A stretch of DNA of 64,000 nucleotides, from positions 124,001-188,000 of the forward strand of contig JAXLQU010000001.1 in the NCBI GenBank assembly GCA_046331425.1, written 5' to 3'. The DNA is from JANNUT01 sp046331425. GTDB lineage: Bacteria > Acidobacteriota > Polarisedimenticolia > J045. The notes beneath the pieces were generated by a model that saw nothing but the letters and a program-made list of their open reading frames with translations, was not told where the DNA came from and did not search any database. The number at the start of each line of letters is the position of its first letter. Position 1 is the stretch's first letter. Shown piece by piece: positions 7,939 to 16,400 of this stretch. A program made the translations under genes and the position numbers.

Positions 7939-8945
7939 ATTCCGATTCCTTCCCATAGGCGCAGCAGATCGGCGATCCGCTGCGAGTAGCCCCATTCGTT
8001 GTCGTACCAGGCAAAGACTCGTACCAGATGTGACCCTGCGTTTACCGTCAATGGCAGATCGATGATCGACGAGCGTGGATCGCTCTTGAAATCGATCGAG
8101 ACGAGAGGCTCGTCGCTGGTGCCGAGCAAGCCTTGCAGTTCTCCTTCGGCGGCCGCTCGAAAGCGATTTCGAAGTTGCTCGATCGAATCGAGCGGCGCAA
8201 GAGTCTGGGCCACGATCTCCACCAAACTGACGGCGGCGGTAGGGACCCGGATTGCGAGGCAGGTGATGCGACCCGCAAGCGAGGGGATCGCTTCGGCTAG
8301 GCCGGTGACGGCCGTCGTTGTTGTCGGGATCATCGAAACCAGTGCCGAACGTCCGCGTCGCCAGTCGGTGTGTGGTGCATCGATCGTCACCTGTGAGCCG
8401 GTCGTGCAATGCACAGTGGTGACCTCGGCCGCGGCCAGCCCGTACCAACGCTGAAGCAATGACAGCGGCAAGGCGGCAGCATGTGTCGTACACGAGGCGG
8501 CCGAAACGACGCGCGCCGAATCCGGGAGATGCGCAGCGTGAATACCCAGCACCACCGTGGCGTCCGCGCCGGGACAAACCGCCGACACCAACACTCGACG
8601 TGGGCCGACACGGAGGTGACGACGAGCGTCATCGCCGGTGGCGAATCGCCCCGTCGCCTCGACCACCAGATCCACGCCGTGCGCTTGCCAAGGGATCTCG
8701 GCTGGATCCGAGTGTCTAAGAAAGGCGATCGAGCGGTCACCGAGTTGCAGACTGTCGTCGTGAGGTGCGGCGACCGCCGCAGGAAACCGCCCGTGAACGC
8801 TGTCGTATTGCAGCAGATGTGCGATGGCGGCGGCATCGGCCAGTTCGTTGACGGCGACGACGCGGACCTTCGAGTCGGTGCTCAGATGACGCAAGAGCGC
8901 GCGGCCTATGCGACCCGCACCATTGATTCCCACGCTGAGCGACAT
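7935..8945 (-). CDS. gap: Glyceraldehyde-3-phosphate dehydrogenase (divergent)
   Basis: Oxidative phosphorylation step of glycolysis; 336 aa, normal length. The nucleotide-binding GINGAGRIGR is at the N-terminus, with Ala for the usual Phe, and AVNELAD replaces AVNDLTD. The catalytic Cys152 lies in SAASCTTHAA and the catalytic His179 in TTVH, with the correct 27-residue spacing. The usual SNASCTTN is therefore altered at both Asn positions (Ala149 and His155). IPTTTTAV and the C-terminal WYDNEWGYSQR are conserved. First gene of the operon, coupled to pgk through ATGA. The operon context argues for GAPDH; erythrose-4-phosphate dehydrogenase is a less likely alternative. Confidence 0.9.
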   Translation of the reverse strand: MSLSVGINGAGRIGRALLRHLSTDSKVRVVAVNELADAAAIAHLLQYDSVHGRFPAAVAAPHDDSLQLGDRSIAFLRHSDPAEIPWQAHGVDLVVEATGRFATGDDARRHLRVGPRRVLVSAVCPGADATVVLGIHAAHLPDSARVVSAASCTTHAAALPLSLLQRWYGLAAAEVTTVHCTTGSQVTIDAPHTDWRRGRSALVSMIPTTTTAVTGLAEAIPSLAGRITCLAIRVPTAAVSLVEIVAQTLAPLDSIEQLRNRFRAAAEGELQGLLGTSDEPLVSIDFKSDPRSSIIDLPLTVNAGSHLVRVFAWYDNEWGYSQRIADLLRLWEGIGI

Positions 8946-8982
8946 CGACTCTTCTTCTCCGGGGTGAGTCCGGAATGGCGTG

Positions 8983-10347
8983 TCAGGTTAGGAGCGCTCC
9001 CGAGGGCTTGTCAATTCGCGAACCTCCCAGCGGTTTGTGGCGATGCGCGCCGTTGGTCAGCCCGCCGAGAATCTCGCACATCGCGCGAAACTCGATCGGT
9101 TCGAGCAGGGTCAAGCTTCGGTCGGTGCGGCGGATTTTCTCGCGTTTGGCGAGCTCCAGGATTGTTTCTCGCAACGCCAGGCGCGTGACGCCGCGCGAGC
9201 GGCGGTAGGCGCGTGCCAACGATGGAAGCTCGCGTCGCGTCACGATCGCACCGACCGTCGTTGCCAGTTCAGGTTGCAGTGAAATCGCACGATCCTCGAG
9301 CAGCCGGCGCAGGTCATCGGCGGCGAGTCGTGAGCCGGCGCGTGCCAGCCCAATGTGTGCGCGCTGTCGTACGTCATTCGATGCGTCGCTGGAGGGGGAC
9401 TGCGCCAAGCGAACGATCAGCGCAGCGAGTCGCGCCTGCAGCGCACGGCTCCCGGCGATCGCGGCCACATCGACGAGTGCTCGCAACGGAACCGGTTGCT
9501 GGATCGCGTCAAGATAGGGGCCGAGTTTGGCGAGTTGCCGTGGGGACATACTCTTCAGCACCAGTGCACAGCGACGCACGTATTCGCCATCTCGATTGCC
9601 GGACAACATCGCTTGCACGACGGGCTCGACGATCATTCCTCCACCGCGCGACAAGAGTGTCACCGCTTGACGCCACACGGAGAGGCGATCGGCGCCGAGG
9701 TCGGTAAGCAGTCGCTCCAAAGCCCAGGATTGGAATCGTGCCTTGGGCGGTGATGCGATCATCCGGCGCGCTCGCGTTGCGACCTCGTGATCAGGGTCGC
9801 TGGAGAGGCTGGTCAGGAGCGCATCGCGACACGATGGTCCGTCCACCGAAACCGAGAGCCACGTCAAGGCGGTCAATGCAGCCAGCCGCACCTTGGCGTC
9901 TTCACTCTGATTGCTCAAGCGATCCAGCACCGGCCGGAGCGCTTCATCGTGACCGGTCTGAATCATTCGCACGAGCGATCGCACGGCAGCGAGGCGAACC
10001 AATACCTCCGACTCGCGATCGAGCAACCGTGAGAGGGCCGCTATGGTCGTCGCGCCAGGAGTTCGGGCCAGCACGACCGCCGCGCGCTGCCGCAGTCGAG
10101 GGGATGGGTCGTGCAGCAGCGCGACGATCCGCTTCGTTGCCGAGCGGTCGGCCAGCAACGAGAGCAAAGACAGGGCTCGCAAGCGAAGCCGCTCGTCCTC
10201 GCCATCGAGGCAACGCAACAGGTGGGGGAGAGCCTCGACTCCGGCTGCCGCGAGTGCCTCTTCGGCCGACTCCAGAATTGCGGGATCGGGATGAGCGAGC
10301 GCGCCAACCCATTGGGCTAGCGATCTCTGCTGCGACCGTTCGGTCAC
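8983..10347 (-). CDS. HEAT-repeat protein
   Basis: A 454-residue protein made almost wholly of helical HEAT-type repeats about 30-35 residues long. Examples are EALPHLLRCLDGEDERLRLRAL, then RIVALLHDPSPRLRQRAAVVL, then ALSRLLDRESEVLVRLAAVRS. No signal peptide, membrane segment or catalytic motif is visible, so it is probably a cytosolic scaffold or binding protein. It ends 37 bp upstream of gap on the same strand and could be the first gene of that transcript. HEAT proteins of this kind bind other proteins or cofactors, but the partner cannot be read from the sequence. Confidence 0.85.
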   Translation of the reverse strand: MTERSQQRSLAQWVGALAHPDPAILESAEEALAAAGVEALPHLLRCLDGEDERLRLRALSLLSLLADRSATKRIVALLHDPSPRLRQRAAVVLARTPGATTIAALSRLLDRESEVLVRLAAVRSLVRMIQTGHDEALRPVLDRLSNQSEDAKVRLAALTALTWLSVSVDGPSCRDALLTSLSSDPDHEVATRARRMIASPPKARFQSWALERLLTDLGADRLSVWRQAVTLLSRGGGMIVEPVVQAMLSGNRDGEYVRRCALVLKSMSPRQLAKLGPYLDAIQQPVPLRALVDVAAIAGSRALQARLAALIVRLAQSPSSDASNDVRQRAHIGLARAGSRLAADDLRRLLEDRAISLQPELATTVGAIVTRRELPSLARAYRRSRGVTRLALRETILELAKREKIRRTDRSLTLLEPIEFRAMCEILGGLTNGAHRHKPLGGSRIDKPSGALLT

Positions 10348-10578
10348 ACCCGTCCTCCTGCCGAATCGAAACCCAGCCTACTCGCCACAGCAGGCCCCAC
10401 CCGATCGCGCGTGTTGGCGCGCCGACTCATGTCGCACTCAACGTGACCGCATGCCGGAAGCCATCCCACCACCCAGCCTTAGCTCCGGCGTTGCGAGCGG
10501 CCGGATTGTGGGCGCGGCATTCGGGGTGGTCAAGGGGAGGATGGACAAGCGCAGGTCCATGGACAAAGTTGACTATCG

Positions 10579-11106
10579 ATGCCGTCCCGACCTTCACAGA
10601 GAGCCGCGATCGTCGTGCTCGCAATCACGCTGGCTTTCGGCTGCGCCGAACAACGTGCACAGCGGGCGTTCCGGCATGCGATCACGATGGAAGAAACTCA
10701 TCCGCTCCCCGAGGTGCGTGATGCTTTGCAGGACATCGTGAAGAGATACCCCAAGACGAAAGCGGCGACTCGAGCTCGCCAAGAACTAGAATGGGTCGAT
10801 GACGTGCTTTCAGCAGCAGCCCGCGGTCCGCTGCTCCGCGCATGGGACGCGATTCGGCAAGTCTCGATGGCCGTCGAGCGATTTCGTGCGCGCGAGAAAC
10901 GCCTGCCTGAGACTGTCGAAGATCTGGTTCCGAGAGATCTCAGCGAGGTGGTGCGTGACCCCTGGGGGGTCGCAGTCCGATTCAGCCGACGAGGCAGCGG
11001 CTATGTGGTCGTTTGCTACGGTGCCGACGGCCTTCCAGGCGGCGGCGGGAGCAACACCGACTTCGTCATCGAGAACGGGAAGTTCGTTTACGGTGGCATT
11101 CACTAA
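10579..11106 (+). CDS. Lipoprotein with GspG-type pseudopilin C-terminal domain
   Basis: 175 aa. The N-terminus is a lipoprotein signal (VVLAITLAFGCAEQ, lipobox AFGC). A helical middle region of about 60 residues follows (EVRDALQDIVKRYPKTKAAT). The C-terminus then reads DPWGVAVRFS, CYGADGLPGGGGSNTDF, ENGKFVYGG. This matches the beta-sheet domain of GspG pseudopilins (DPWG, then GADG..GG...N.D), including the Asn/Asp-rich calcium-binding loop. The pilin hydrophobic helix and prepilin-peptidase site are absent, so the protein should be lipid-anchored rather than assembled in a pseudopilus. The stop overlaps the next gene by 14 bases. The role is unknown; secretion-related or minor envelope functions are possible. 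Confidence 0.75.
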   Translation: MPSRPSQRAAIVVLAITLAFGCAEQRAQRAFRHAITMEETHPLPEVRDALQDIVKRYPKTKAATRARQELEWVDDVLSAAARGPLLRAWDAIRQVSMAVERFRAREKRLPETVEDLVPRDLSEVVRDPWGVAVRFSRRGSGYVVVCYGADGLPGGGGSNTDFVIENGKFVYGGIH

Positions 11107-11629
11107 GGCACCACTTCGACAGACGATCCTGTTGATCGGGTTCCTGCTTTGTCTGCTGTGCAACGCGGTTGGCTGTTCCGCGACCCCTTCCTTGCCGCAC
11201 AAGAGTATGGACGGGGCCGCCACACCGCGTCTTCCGAGTTCCACCGTGACAACTCCGAGCGGGGACGTGATCGTGCTCGAACTCGCGCTCGATCCGCAGA
11301 CGCGAGCACGGGGGATGATGGGACGACGCGAAGCACCGTCGGGTACTGGAATGTTGTTTGTGTTCGATCATGCCGAGCGTCACTCGTTCTGGATGTTTCA
11401 GTGCTTGATCAGCCTCGACATCATCTGGTTGGATGAGTTCGGAACAGTGGTTCATGTCGGCGAGTCGCTGCCGCCGTGCAAAGGAGCTGCGGAGACGTGC
11501 CCGATGTACGGTCCCGATCGCAATGCACGATATGTACTGGAAATCGCGGGAGGAACCGCGCGCGGCCTCGGGATCGTTCCTGGGGCGCGGTTGCTGTTGA
11601 GTCTACCCGCAGGACTGGAGGTTCGTTGA
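11093..11629 (+). CDS. DUF192 family lipoprotein
   Basis: 178 aa. From the GTG at 11093 the N-terminus is a short basic start, a long hydrophobic run (ILLIGFLLCLLCNAVGC) and a lipobox-like VGC. The mature part contains the DUF192 signature: LELALDPQTRARGMMGR, FVFDHAERHSFWMFQC, SLDIIWLDEFGTVVHV, and a C-terminal ARYVLEIAGGTARGLGI. This domain is a small beta-barrel found in exported proteins of unknown biochemical role. It overlaps the preceding GspG-domain lipoprotein by 14 bases and the next gene by four bases (TTGA), so the three genes are probably one transcript. An earlier in-frame start exists but would precede the signal peptide with non-protein-like sequence. Confidence 0.85.
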   Translation: MAFTKAPLRQTILLIGFLLCLLCNAVGCSATPSLPHKSMDGAATPRLPSSTVTTPSGDVIVLELALDPQTRARGMMGRREAPSGTGMLFVFDHAERHSFWMFQCLISLDIIWLDEFGTVVHVGESLPPCKGAAETCPMYGPDRNARYVLEIAGGTARGLGIVPGARLLLSLPAGLEVR

Positions 11630-12762
11630 GGCGAGCGCTTCTGTCGCTGCCGTTGATTTTTGCGATCGTAGTCGCCGGTCTTCAGGCGTCTGCTCAGGAG
11701 ACAAAGCCCGATCAACGCGACGAAAAAATCCCGGCACCTGCCTCTCCCCGTCATCTGCTCGAGGACGTTCCCGCTCGATTGGGAGGAGAGTTCGTCGCGC
11801 AGAAAATCAATGCTCGCGAGTCGGCGGACAGCGAGCGACGAGCGGCAGCAGCATTGTGGTTGGCGGATGTGTTCTCGCCGCTAGAACCGTCGGCATGCGC
11901 TGCCGTGCTCACCGCGTTCGGACGCGATCCACACCCGCCCGACAAGACGCTGCTCGCACCGTTGTTTCCTGCTGGACGGCCGATTGCGACACGCGGTGGC
12001 GAGGTGTTGTTGGTACCGAGCGAGCTTCCTGCGCAAGAAGCTTCCGATGCAGAGTTTCTCAACGCTACGGGCGTGTTGCCGTTCGAAGTGTCTTTGACGG
12101 GGGAGTGGGCTCGATACGTAGGAGCCGTCCATGCGGGCCCGCCCGCCCGCGATCCACTGCTGCGGCTTTCGAGAGCGGCCAGGCTCGAAGGGGTCGCAAG
12201 ACTCGCAGGGATTTTCGTATCGCTGCAGGGCAGTGGAGTGGCGCCCGCATCGCTCGGATCTGCCCTGTTGGCCGTGGACACCGGGCGATCGGGATGGCCG
12301 CAAACACCGCTCAGAGATTCCGTTTCCGATCCGGTAGCGCGCGCGCTTCTCACCACCTACTTCGAGGACGGATTGCGCTGGGCGACCGTGCAATATCTTT
12401 CCGGTAGATGGACCGGGCTGATGTCATCTCTGGAAAAACCCGGAGTCGGGCCCGAAGCATTGTTCGGGGCTCGACCGTCGGCCGGTTCGGTCCCCGTCGG
12501 TCCCGGCGCGTGCCGCCTCGGCCCGCGCGGCGCGCTGGCGCTGCTCGATGCTGCGGCCCAGCCCGAGTGGTTGACGCAGATCATCTCGGACCAAGCGAGC
12601 ACGGCGACCGGAGTGACCGTGCTTCAATTGCACTTCGATAGCGCCGCAGCCGCGGCTCGCGCGGCGGCCGAGATCGAGGGATGGGGTTACCAAACTCGAA
12701 CCGAGGAAACGATCGTGACGGTTCGTCCACGCAAGCCGGCCTCCCCAGCGTCGGGATCCTGA
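11626..12762 (+). CDS. Exported protein of unknown function
   Basis: 378 aa from the TTG at 11626, which overlaps the previous stop as TTGA. From this start the N-terminus is a clear Sec signal (RRALLSLPLIFAIVVAGLQASA, cut after ASA before QE). The mature protein has no motif I recognise: it is Ala/Leu-rich and probably helical in the first half, with a C-terminal stretch (VLQLHFDSAAAAARAAAEIE) resembling a small alpha/beta domain. The last residues are a Pro/Ser tail. It is the third gene of a likely operon with two lipoproteins. Its role in the envelope is unknown. Confidence 0.7.
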   Translation: MRRALLSLPLIFAIVVAGLQASAQETKPDQRDEKIPAPASPRHLLEDVPARLGGEFVAQKINARESADSERRAAAALWLADVFSPLEPSACAAVLTAFGRDPHPPDKTLLAPLFPAGRPIATRGGEVLLVPSELPAQEASDAEFLNATGVLPFEVSLTGEWARYVGAVHAGPPARDPLLRLSRAARLEGVARLAGIFVSLQGSGVAPASLGSALLAVDTGRSGWPQTPLRDSVSDPVARALLTTYFEDGLRWATVQYLSGRWTGLMSSLEKPGVGPEALFGARPSAGSVPVGPGACRLGPRGALALLDAAAQPEWLTQIISDQASTATGVTVLQLHFDSAAAAARAAAEIEGWGYQTRTEETIVTVRPRKPASPASGS

Positions 12763-12819
12763 GGTATCGTCCGCCCCCACGGCGGTGTCGAATCAGTTGC
12801 GATACCCGAGGAGTTGGGT

Positions 12820-14436
12820 GTGCCGATCCTGAGTCTGATCACCTTCTTGCCCACGATCGCAGCGATCTTGATAGCGGTATTGGTTCCGAGGAAGCACGAG
12901 TCGTTCGCCCTCAAGCTTGCGACCGGTGCCGCGTTCATCACGTTTGTGGTCTCGCTTATCCCGCTTTGGTATTACGACGCCAACAACGGCGGATTTCAGT
13001 TCGTCGAAGAGCTGTCCTGGCTTCCGCGTCTAGGTGTGAGCTACAAGCTCGGACTCGACGGCGTCTCGTTGCTGCTGACGATCCTCACGACGCTCCTGTC
13101 GTTTGTGTCGCTGCTCAGCGCCTGGTCTTCCATCACCAGTCGCGTCAAAGAGTTCGCTGTTTGGTTTCTAGTGCTCGAGACCGGGATGCTGGGTGTATTC
13201 GCGGCTCTCGATCTGTTCGTCTTCTATATCTTCTGGGAAGTGATGCTCGTACCGATGTATTTCATCATCGGCATTTGGGGCGGCCCGCGCCGCTTGTACG
13301 CGGCGCTGAAATTCTTCCTATACACGCTGCTGGGTTCGGTGCTGATGTTGCTCGGCATCATTGCCTTGTGGCAGTTCAGCGAGCAGCAATTGGGGGCGGC
13401 CACCTTCGATCTCACCAAACTCCACGAGTTGGGTGTGCATTCTGCAGGCTGGGCGCTCGGAACATGGGTCTTCCTGGCATTCTTCTTGGGTTTTGCGATC
13501 AAAGTCCCGATGTTCCCGTTCCATACCTGGCTTCCCGATGCTCACGTCGAAGCACCTACAGCCGGCTCGGTGATTCTGGCGGGTGTGCTGCTGAAGATGG
13601 GAACGTATGGTTTTTACCGAATCTCGCTCCCGATCTTCCCGAAGCAAACCGCCGACAATCTCTGGTGGTTGCTGTCGCTCTGCATCGTTGGGCTGGTCTA
13701 CGGCGCAATGGTGGCGTTGGTGCAGAAGGACTGGAAGAAACTGGTTGCGTATTCATCGGTGAGCCATCTCGCGATCACCATGCTCGGACTGTTCGCGCTG
13801 AACATCACCGGCATCAAGGGGAGCGTGCTGCAGATGCTCAACCACGGCATCTCGACCGGGCTTTTGTTCTTGATCGTCGGGATCGTTTACGAACGACGGC
13901 ACACCCGCTCGCTCTCCGACTACGGGGGACTGGCACGCGTGGTGCCGATCTTCGCCACGATGTTCATGATCGCAATGCTCTCCTCAGTGGGGCTGCCGGG
14001 TCTCAACGGCTTCGTCGGCGAGTTCACGATCTTGGCCGGATTGGCGCAAGCCAGTGGAACTGCATTCCAGTTCTTCGGCGGCCTGCCTGCGTTTACCTGG
14101 ACGGTCCTGGCATCGACGGCTGTGATCTTGGGCGCGCTCTATCTGCTCTGGCTCTACCAAAAAACGATGTTCGGCCCGGTCACTCATGCCGAGAACAAGG
14201 GGCTTCGCGATCTCACCATGCGTGAAGCCTGGACTCTGATTCCGCTGCTGGCGTTGGCGGTTTGGATCGGCCTGTATCCCAAGCCGTTCTTCAGGTTGAT
14301 GGAAGCCCCGATTGCGCGGCTGGTGAATCAACAGCTCGCGCCCGCGCTGCGTGCCAGCGGCGCCGGCGTCGACATCCCAGAGAAGACGCTTCCGCCCCCG
14401 TCGGCCACTGCGCCGGCTGCGGTCGTGCACCCCTAG
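12820..14436 (+). CDS. nuoM: NADH-quinone oxidoreductase subunit M (NuoM)
   Basis: Proton-pumping antiporter-like membrane subunit of respiratory complex I, 538 aa, normal length, about 14 hydrophobic segments. Key charged residues are present: Glu in IFWEVMLVPMYF, Lys in FAIKVPMFPFHTWLPDAHVE, and Lys in LLKMGTYGFYR. ITGIKGSVLQMLNHGISTG and GLPGLNGFVGEF are also typical. The GTG at 12820 is preferred because GAGGAG at 12808-12813 then has a 6-base spacing; a TTG at 12814 would touch the ribosome site. No nuoL, nuoN or other nuo gene adjoins; the F0 genes of ATP synthase follow 11 bp downstream. It may belong to a complex encoded elsewhere. Confidence 0.93.
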   Translation: MPILSLITFLPTIAAILIAVLVPRKHESFALKLATGAAFITFVVSLIPLWYYDANNGGFQFVEELSWLPRLGVSYKLGLDGVSLLLTILTTLLSFVSLLSAWSSITSRVKEFAVWFLVLETGMLGVFAALDLFVFYIFWEVMLVPMYFIIGIWGGPRRLYAALKFFLYTLLGSVLMLLGIIALWQFSEQQLGAATFDLTKLHELGVHSAGWALGTWVFLAFFLGFAIKVPMFPFHTWLPDAHVEAPTAGSVILAGVLLKMGTYGFYRISLPIFPKQTADNLWWLLSLCIVGLVYGAMVALVQKDWKKLVAYSSVSHLAITMLGLFALNITGIKGSVLQMLNHGISTGLLFLIVGIVYERRHTRSLSDYGGLARVVPIFATMFMIAMLSSVGLPGLNGFVGEFTILAGLAQASGTAFQFFGGLPAFTWTVLASTAVILGALYLLWLYQKTMFGPVTHAENKGLRDLTMREAWTLIPLLALAVWIGLYPKPFFRLMEAPIARLVNQQLAPALRASGAGVDIPEKTLPPPSATAPAAVVHP

Positions 14437-14447
14437 CGGGCAAATCG

Positions 14448-14831
14448 ATGCACGGCTCTCGCGAGCCTGACGAAACCCCAGACGAAGCCGTACGATCGGT
14501 CGAAACCGACGACACTTCTCGGGTGAAAGCGGACGTCAGCAAACCGGTTGCGGGGGCTTACGGATCTGATAGCATCCCCGGCGCTGAAACCGGCCCATTG
14601 CTGCGCGACGTCTCACGAATCAGCGGGATCATTTTCCAGGCTGGTCCGTATATGGGGGCTGCGTCGGTGATGACTGGGGCTGTCCTGGGCGGCGGGTTTG
14701 GCGGCAGGTGGTTGGATGAAAGGCTTGCTACCTCACCGTTGTTCTTGATGTTGGGACTCTTGGGCGGTGCGGCGGTCGGCATGTATGAAATCGTGCGCGT
14801 GGCGACACGCCGCGGCCCCGATCGGCGATGA
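14448..14831 (+). CDS. atpZ: AtpZ/AtpI-family small membrane protein
   Basis: 127 aa. The N-terminal half is polar and acidic and probably disordered. The C-terminal half has two helices: IIFQAGPYMGAASVMTGAVL and SPLFLMLGLLGGAAVGMYEI, joined by the GGGFGGRWLDERL turn. The pairing of two helices around a G-G-x-x-D turn is typical of AtpZ proteins, which accompany F0 genes and have been linked to ATP-synthase assembly or Mg/Ca transport. The ATG at 14448 follows the nuoM stop by 11 bases. It overlaps the next gene by ATGA. The gene symbol is by family and position. Confidence 0.75.
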   Translation: MHGSREPDETPDEAVRSVETDDTSRVKADVSKPVAGAYGSDSIPGAETGPLLRDVSRISGIIFQAGPYMGAASVMTGAVLGGGFGGRWLDERLATSPLFLMLGLLGGAAVGMYEIVRVATRRGPDRR

Positions 14832-15109
14832 ACCAGGCAACGGCCTTGGAGTTGTTGGTGGCGCTGTTGGTCTCTGCAGGTGGCTGTTTGTTGTTGGCAC
14901 GATGGATACCGCCGCAGCCCGGCTCGCTGACGCCGCAGATGCTGCGCACCGCGGGACGGATGCTGTGGGTGTTGCTGTTGGTAACTCTGGGGATCGGCGT
15001 TTGGAAGCGCACTCCCTGGGCAATCACCGTAGGAACTCTGGCAGGTTGGGCCGCAGCGGGTGCGTGGTCCGAATTGCAGAGAGAACCACGGAAGGGAATG
15101 CGTGAATGA
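14828..15109 (+). CDS. Small membrane protein in the atpI position
   Basis: 93 aa with three hydrophobic helices (LELLVALLVSAGGCLLLA, MLWVLLLVTLGIGVW, AITVGTLAGWAAAGAW) and a short basic tail. It lies between the AtpZ-like gene and atpB and overlaps both by ATGA, so it is translated with them. Position and size match AtpI, a chaperone for c-ring assembly, but sequence similarity is not obvious to me. The product is most likely an ATP-synthase accessory protein. Confidence 0.6.
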   Translation: MNQATALELLVALLVSAGGCLLLARWIPPQPGSLTPQMLRTAGRMLWVLLLVTLGIGVWKRTPWAITVGTLAGWAAAGAWSELQREPRKGMRE

Positions 15110-15990
15110 TGTCGTTCTTTGCCGCGTCGCTTGGAATGATCGCGGCCGCTTCGCCTGAAGCCGGCGCGGAAGGTCACGGCGCAACGCTCAATGTCGGCGA
15201 CGCAATCCTTCGTCACATCGTCGACAGCGATCCGATAGCGTTCGGTATCACCAAGGGCGTGCTGTTGATGTTGCTCGCAGCCCTGATCGTAATCGTCGGG
15301 ATTCGACGCGCGGTCGGTGGCTACGATGCCGATGGGGTCCCTCGAACCCGCTGGGCTCAGATGCTCGATCCGTTCGCCGAGCACTTCCACCGCGATATCG
15401 CGCAGCACTACATCGGAGAGAAGTGGGCCGGCAAGGTGACGCCGCTGTTGCTCACGTTCTTCTTCTTCATCCTGACCTGCAATTTGCTGGGGTTGGTGCC
15501 GCTCACCGAACTCGTCGAGTTGGGCTACTACTTCGCTGGGGCACATCCGCCCGAGGTGCTGCTGGGCGGAGGAACGGCGACCGCCAACTGGAATGTCACG
15601 TTGACGCTGGCTGCGCTCGCTTTCGTTTCGATCATCGTCTACGGCAGCATGAAGCACGGAGTGGTGGGGCATTTTTCGCATCTGGCGCCGAGCGGAATGC
15701 ACTGGCTGATTCGGTGGCCTTTGTTGTTGCCGATCGAGATCATCTCGATGTTCGTCAAGCCGGTCGCCTTGACGATGCGACTTGCGGCCAACATGAGCGG
15801 CGGTCACATCGCGATCTTGGCCGTGTTGTTCATTCCGGTCTTGATCAAGTCCGCGTTGGTCGGTATCCCGGGAATGGCGATCGCAACCGGTATCCTGCTG
15901 CTCGAGGTCATCGTTTGTTTCGTTCAGGCTTATGTGTTCGCCCTGCTCACTGGCGTGTTCATCGGGCTGGCGATCCACGTTCACCATTGA
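15106..15990 (+). CDS. atpB: ATP synthase F0 subunit a
   Basis: Membrane stator subunit that forms the proton half-channels next to the c-ring, 294 aa. The essential Arg is in KPVALTMRLAANMSGGH, the family hallmark. TFFFFILTCNLLGLVPL earlier and the C-terminal FVQAYVFALLTGVFIG are also typical. Five or six transmembrane segments are visible. The short N-terminal region (AAASPEAGAEGHG) is likely outside the membrane. It overlaps the preceding small gene by ATGA and is followed by atpE after 55 bases. Confidence 0.96.
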   Translation: MMSFFAASLGMIAAASPEAGAEGHGATLNVGDAILRHIVDSDPIAFGITKGVLLMLLAALIVIVGIRRAVGGYDADGVPRTRWAQMLDPFAEHFHRDIAQHYIGEKWAGKVTPLLLTFFFFILTCNLLGLVPLTELVELGYYFAGAHPPEVLLGGGTATANWNVTLTLAALAFVSIIVYGSMKHGVVGHFSHLAPSGMHWLIRWPLLLPIEIISMFVKPVALTMRLAANMSGGHIAILAVLFIPVLIKSALVGIPGMAIATGILLLEVIVCFVQAYVFALLTGVFIGLAIHVHH

Positions 15991-16045
15991 TGAAGAAGAT
16001 CGTGCGCCGGGCCCACGCGGGTTACCGGCGGGAGGAATGAGAGAG

Positions 16046-16375
16046 ATGAGCAAGTTGCTGAAGTTCGTTGGTCTGATGTTGGTCCTGGGCGTCGTGATGC
16101 TGGCGCCGGGCGCTGCTTTCGCTCAAGACGGCGGAGCCGACGGAGCCGCTGGAAACGCCATGGGTTACTTGGGCGCGGGAATTGGCGCCGGTCTCGTGGC
16201 AATCGGCGCCGGACTGGGTCTCGGCCGACTCGCCGCGGCTGCCGGTGAAGGGGTGGCACGTCAGCCCTCCGCAGCCGCGAGCATTACGGGTGCGGTCCAG
16301 TTGCCGATGTTCTTGCTCGAGGGAACCGCCATCATCGGCCTGGTCGTTTGCTTGCTCATCGTCTTGACCAAGTAA
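16046..16375 (+). CDS. atpE: ATP synthase F0 subunit c
   Basis: Rotor ring subunit, 109 aa, longer than the usual 75-90 because it starts with a signal-like segment (GLMLVLGVVMLAPGAAFA, then QDGG). The mature hairpin has GAGIGAGLVAIGAGLGLGRL, the polar loop EGVARQPSAA, and the second helix FLLEGTAIIGL with the ion-binding Glu. The position equivalent to the Na+-ligand Gln of Ilyobacter-type c subunits is Leu, and the residue after Glu is Gly, which favours H+ over Na+. ATG 16046 is preferred because GGAGG at 16031 is then about 10 bases away; ATG 16037 is too close to it. Confidence 0.93.
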   Translation: MSKLLKFVGLMLVLGVVMLAPGAAFAQDGGADGAAGNAMGYLGAGIGAGLVAIGAGLGLGRLAAAAGEGVARQPSAAASITGAVQLPMFLLEGTAIIGLVVCLLIVLTK

Positions 16376-16400
16376 CGGCTCGTTGACGAGCGGAGGTGTC

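Noticed and set aside
12681..14225. 514-codon frame on the plus strand
   Set aside because: A frame-shifted shadow of nuoM; the NuoM frame has the conserved helices and charged residues.
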